Shown here piece by piece: positions 35,258-35,796 of a stretch of 35,796 nucleotides of DNA. The stretch's first letter is position 1; each line of letters starts with the position of its first letter. The stretch comes from Propionivibrio sp. Its GTDB lineage: Bacteria > Pseudomonadota > Gammaproteobacteria > Burkholderiales > Rhodocyclaceae. The notes under the pieces were generated by a model. That model was given only the letters and a program-made list of their open reading frames with translations, had not been told where the DNA came from and did no database searches. The position numbers and the translations under genes are program-made. The stretch is taken from positions 1 to 35,796 of the forward strand of contig NZ_JAGOIT010000030.1 of assembly GCF_017995515.1 (NCBI RefSeq), in the 5' to 3' direction.

Positions 35258-35796
35258 ATGCCGTTCAGTAAAGTTCACTTGCAGTTCGGGTGGGCAATTG
35301 TTTCGAGTCTCGTACGCGGCGGGCTGTCACTGCGTGGAGGCCATCGCCCGGTCGCCGGACACCAGATCAGCAACGCCTTTGTCGGTGTGGGTGTTGCTGC
35401 TGCCGACGATTCCGAGGTGGATGACTACATCCTTGATCGGCTCCGGGAGGCGGGGATTCGTCACGTGCGAATCGATTTTTCGCCAGGAGATGAAAAAAAG
35501 GCGGCGGCCCGCCTTCTGTCGAGACTGATTGCTGACGAACTCAAGGTAACGCTTCATCTTGTTCAGCCGTTTGACGACGCCAAGCAGATGCCTGCCCCGG
35601 AAGCGTCTGAAAAATGGCAGAGATTTGTCTCCACGACATTGGATCGATTCGGTGCGACGGTCGAAATCGTCGAGGCTGGCTCCACGACCAACAGAAAGCG
35701 CTGGGCGGGGCATTCCATCCCCGGTTTTCTGGCGATGTGGGAGATCGTCTGGAAGGAGGTGCGCGCGCGCGGCCTGACCCTTGCCGGGCCGAGCGT
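35258..35796 (+). CDS. Partial gene, possible glycoside hydrolase (TIM-barrel) of the LPS locus
   Basis: An open frame from ATG 35258 (or GTG 35249) runs off the right edge, giving at least 179 residues. No signal peptide is clear. The visible part has alternating strand and helix segments: FVGVGVAAADD, YILDRLREAGIRHVRIDFS, LLSRLIADELKVTLHLVQPF, RFGATVEIVEAG, GFLAMWEIVWKEVRARGL, TLAGPS. This looks like the first half of a beta/alpha barrel similar to glycoside hydrolases of the GH39 kind, where a strand ending E-x-G-N precedes a helix and then AGPS. Here the strand ends EAGSTTN, so the catalytic residues are not evident. The fold call is tentative. Confidence 0.5.
   Translation, partial: MPFSKVHLQFGWAIVSSLVRGGLSLRGGHRPVAGHQISNAFVGVGVAAADDSEVDDYILDRLREAGIRHVRIDFSPGDEKKAAARLLSRLIADELKVTLHLVQPFDDAKQMPAPEASEKWQRFVSTTLDRFGATVEIVEAGSTTNRKRWAGHSIPGFLAMWEIVWKEVRARGLTLAGPS

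Noticed and set aside
35014-35271. Small plus-strand frame between msbA and the edge gene
   Set aside because: It begins inside msbA, has no ribosome binding site or family resemblance, and overlaps the better-supported start of the edge gene.

Overview
The window is a GC-rich chromosomal segment from a Gram-negative bacterium, most likely a betaproteobacterium of the Rhodocyclales type. This rests on the ybgC-tolQRAB-pal-cpoB-queE order next to ruvCAB, an SAH riboswitch in front of ahcY, close matches to WaaG, WaaP and MsbA, and several c-di-GMP proteins. The species assignment is inference. No tRNA, rRNA, CRISPR array, transposase or integrase was seen.

Layout. (1) 49-9708, minus strand: ruvC-ruvA-AI-2E transporter-ruvB, then ybgC-tolQ-tolR-tolA-tolB-pal-cpoB-queE and a PilZ protein. 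This covers Holliday-junction processing, the Tol-Pal envelope machine and a queuosine-pathway enzyme. (2) 9709-13415: a decay island between ruvC and yebC, which are neighbours in many proteobacteria. It holds a PocR-GGDEF-EAL pseudogene cut by several deletions and frameshifts, an intact FecR/DUF6600 exported protein, a long palindromic repeat and the shrunken remnant of a solute-binding protein gene. (3) 13416-20257: yebC (minus), then on plus a HerA-like ATPase (DUF853), a KdpD-like histidine kinase lacking the KdpD N-terminal half, its KdpE-like regulator, an inverted pair of REP-like palindromes and the K+ transporter kup. (4) 20281-25327, minus: SAM-cycle genes metF, ahcY and metK, with an HD-GYP phosphodiesterase between ahcY and metK. 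ahcY has an SAH riboswitch. metK has a strong promoter, a leader of about 140 nt and an intrinsic terminator just before the gene, as in an attenuator. (5) 25527-35796: lipid A and LPS-core genes. lpxL-like, waaG, waaP and a two-domain kinase overlap as one plus-strand operon. They face a GT39/ArnT-like membrane glycosyltransferase and a UDP-glucuronate-epimerase-like gene. A third kinase gene converges on msbA, and a gene resembling a glycoside hydrolase runs off the right edge.

How the parts fit. AhcY, MetF and MetK serve the activated-methyl cycle, and RNA leaders appear to control ahcY and possibly metK. The last region makes, phosphorylates and exports lipid A-core. The Tol-Pal proteins maintain the same outer membrane. 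Most of the window is conserved housekeeping DNA. The least explained items are the metK leader with its promoter palindrome, the short KdpD/KdpE pair beside kup, the tandem-domain LPS kinase, and the unusually stepwise decay of the island between yebC and ruvC.
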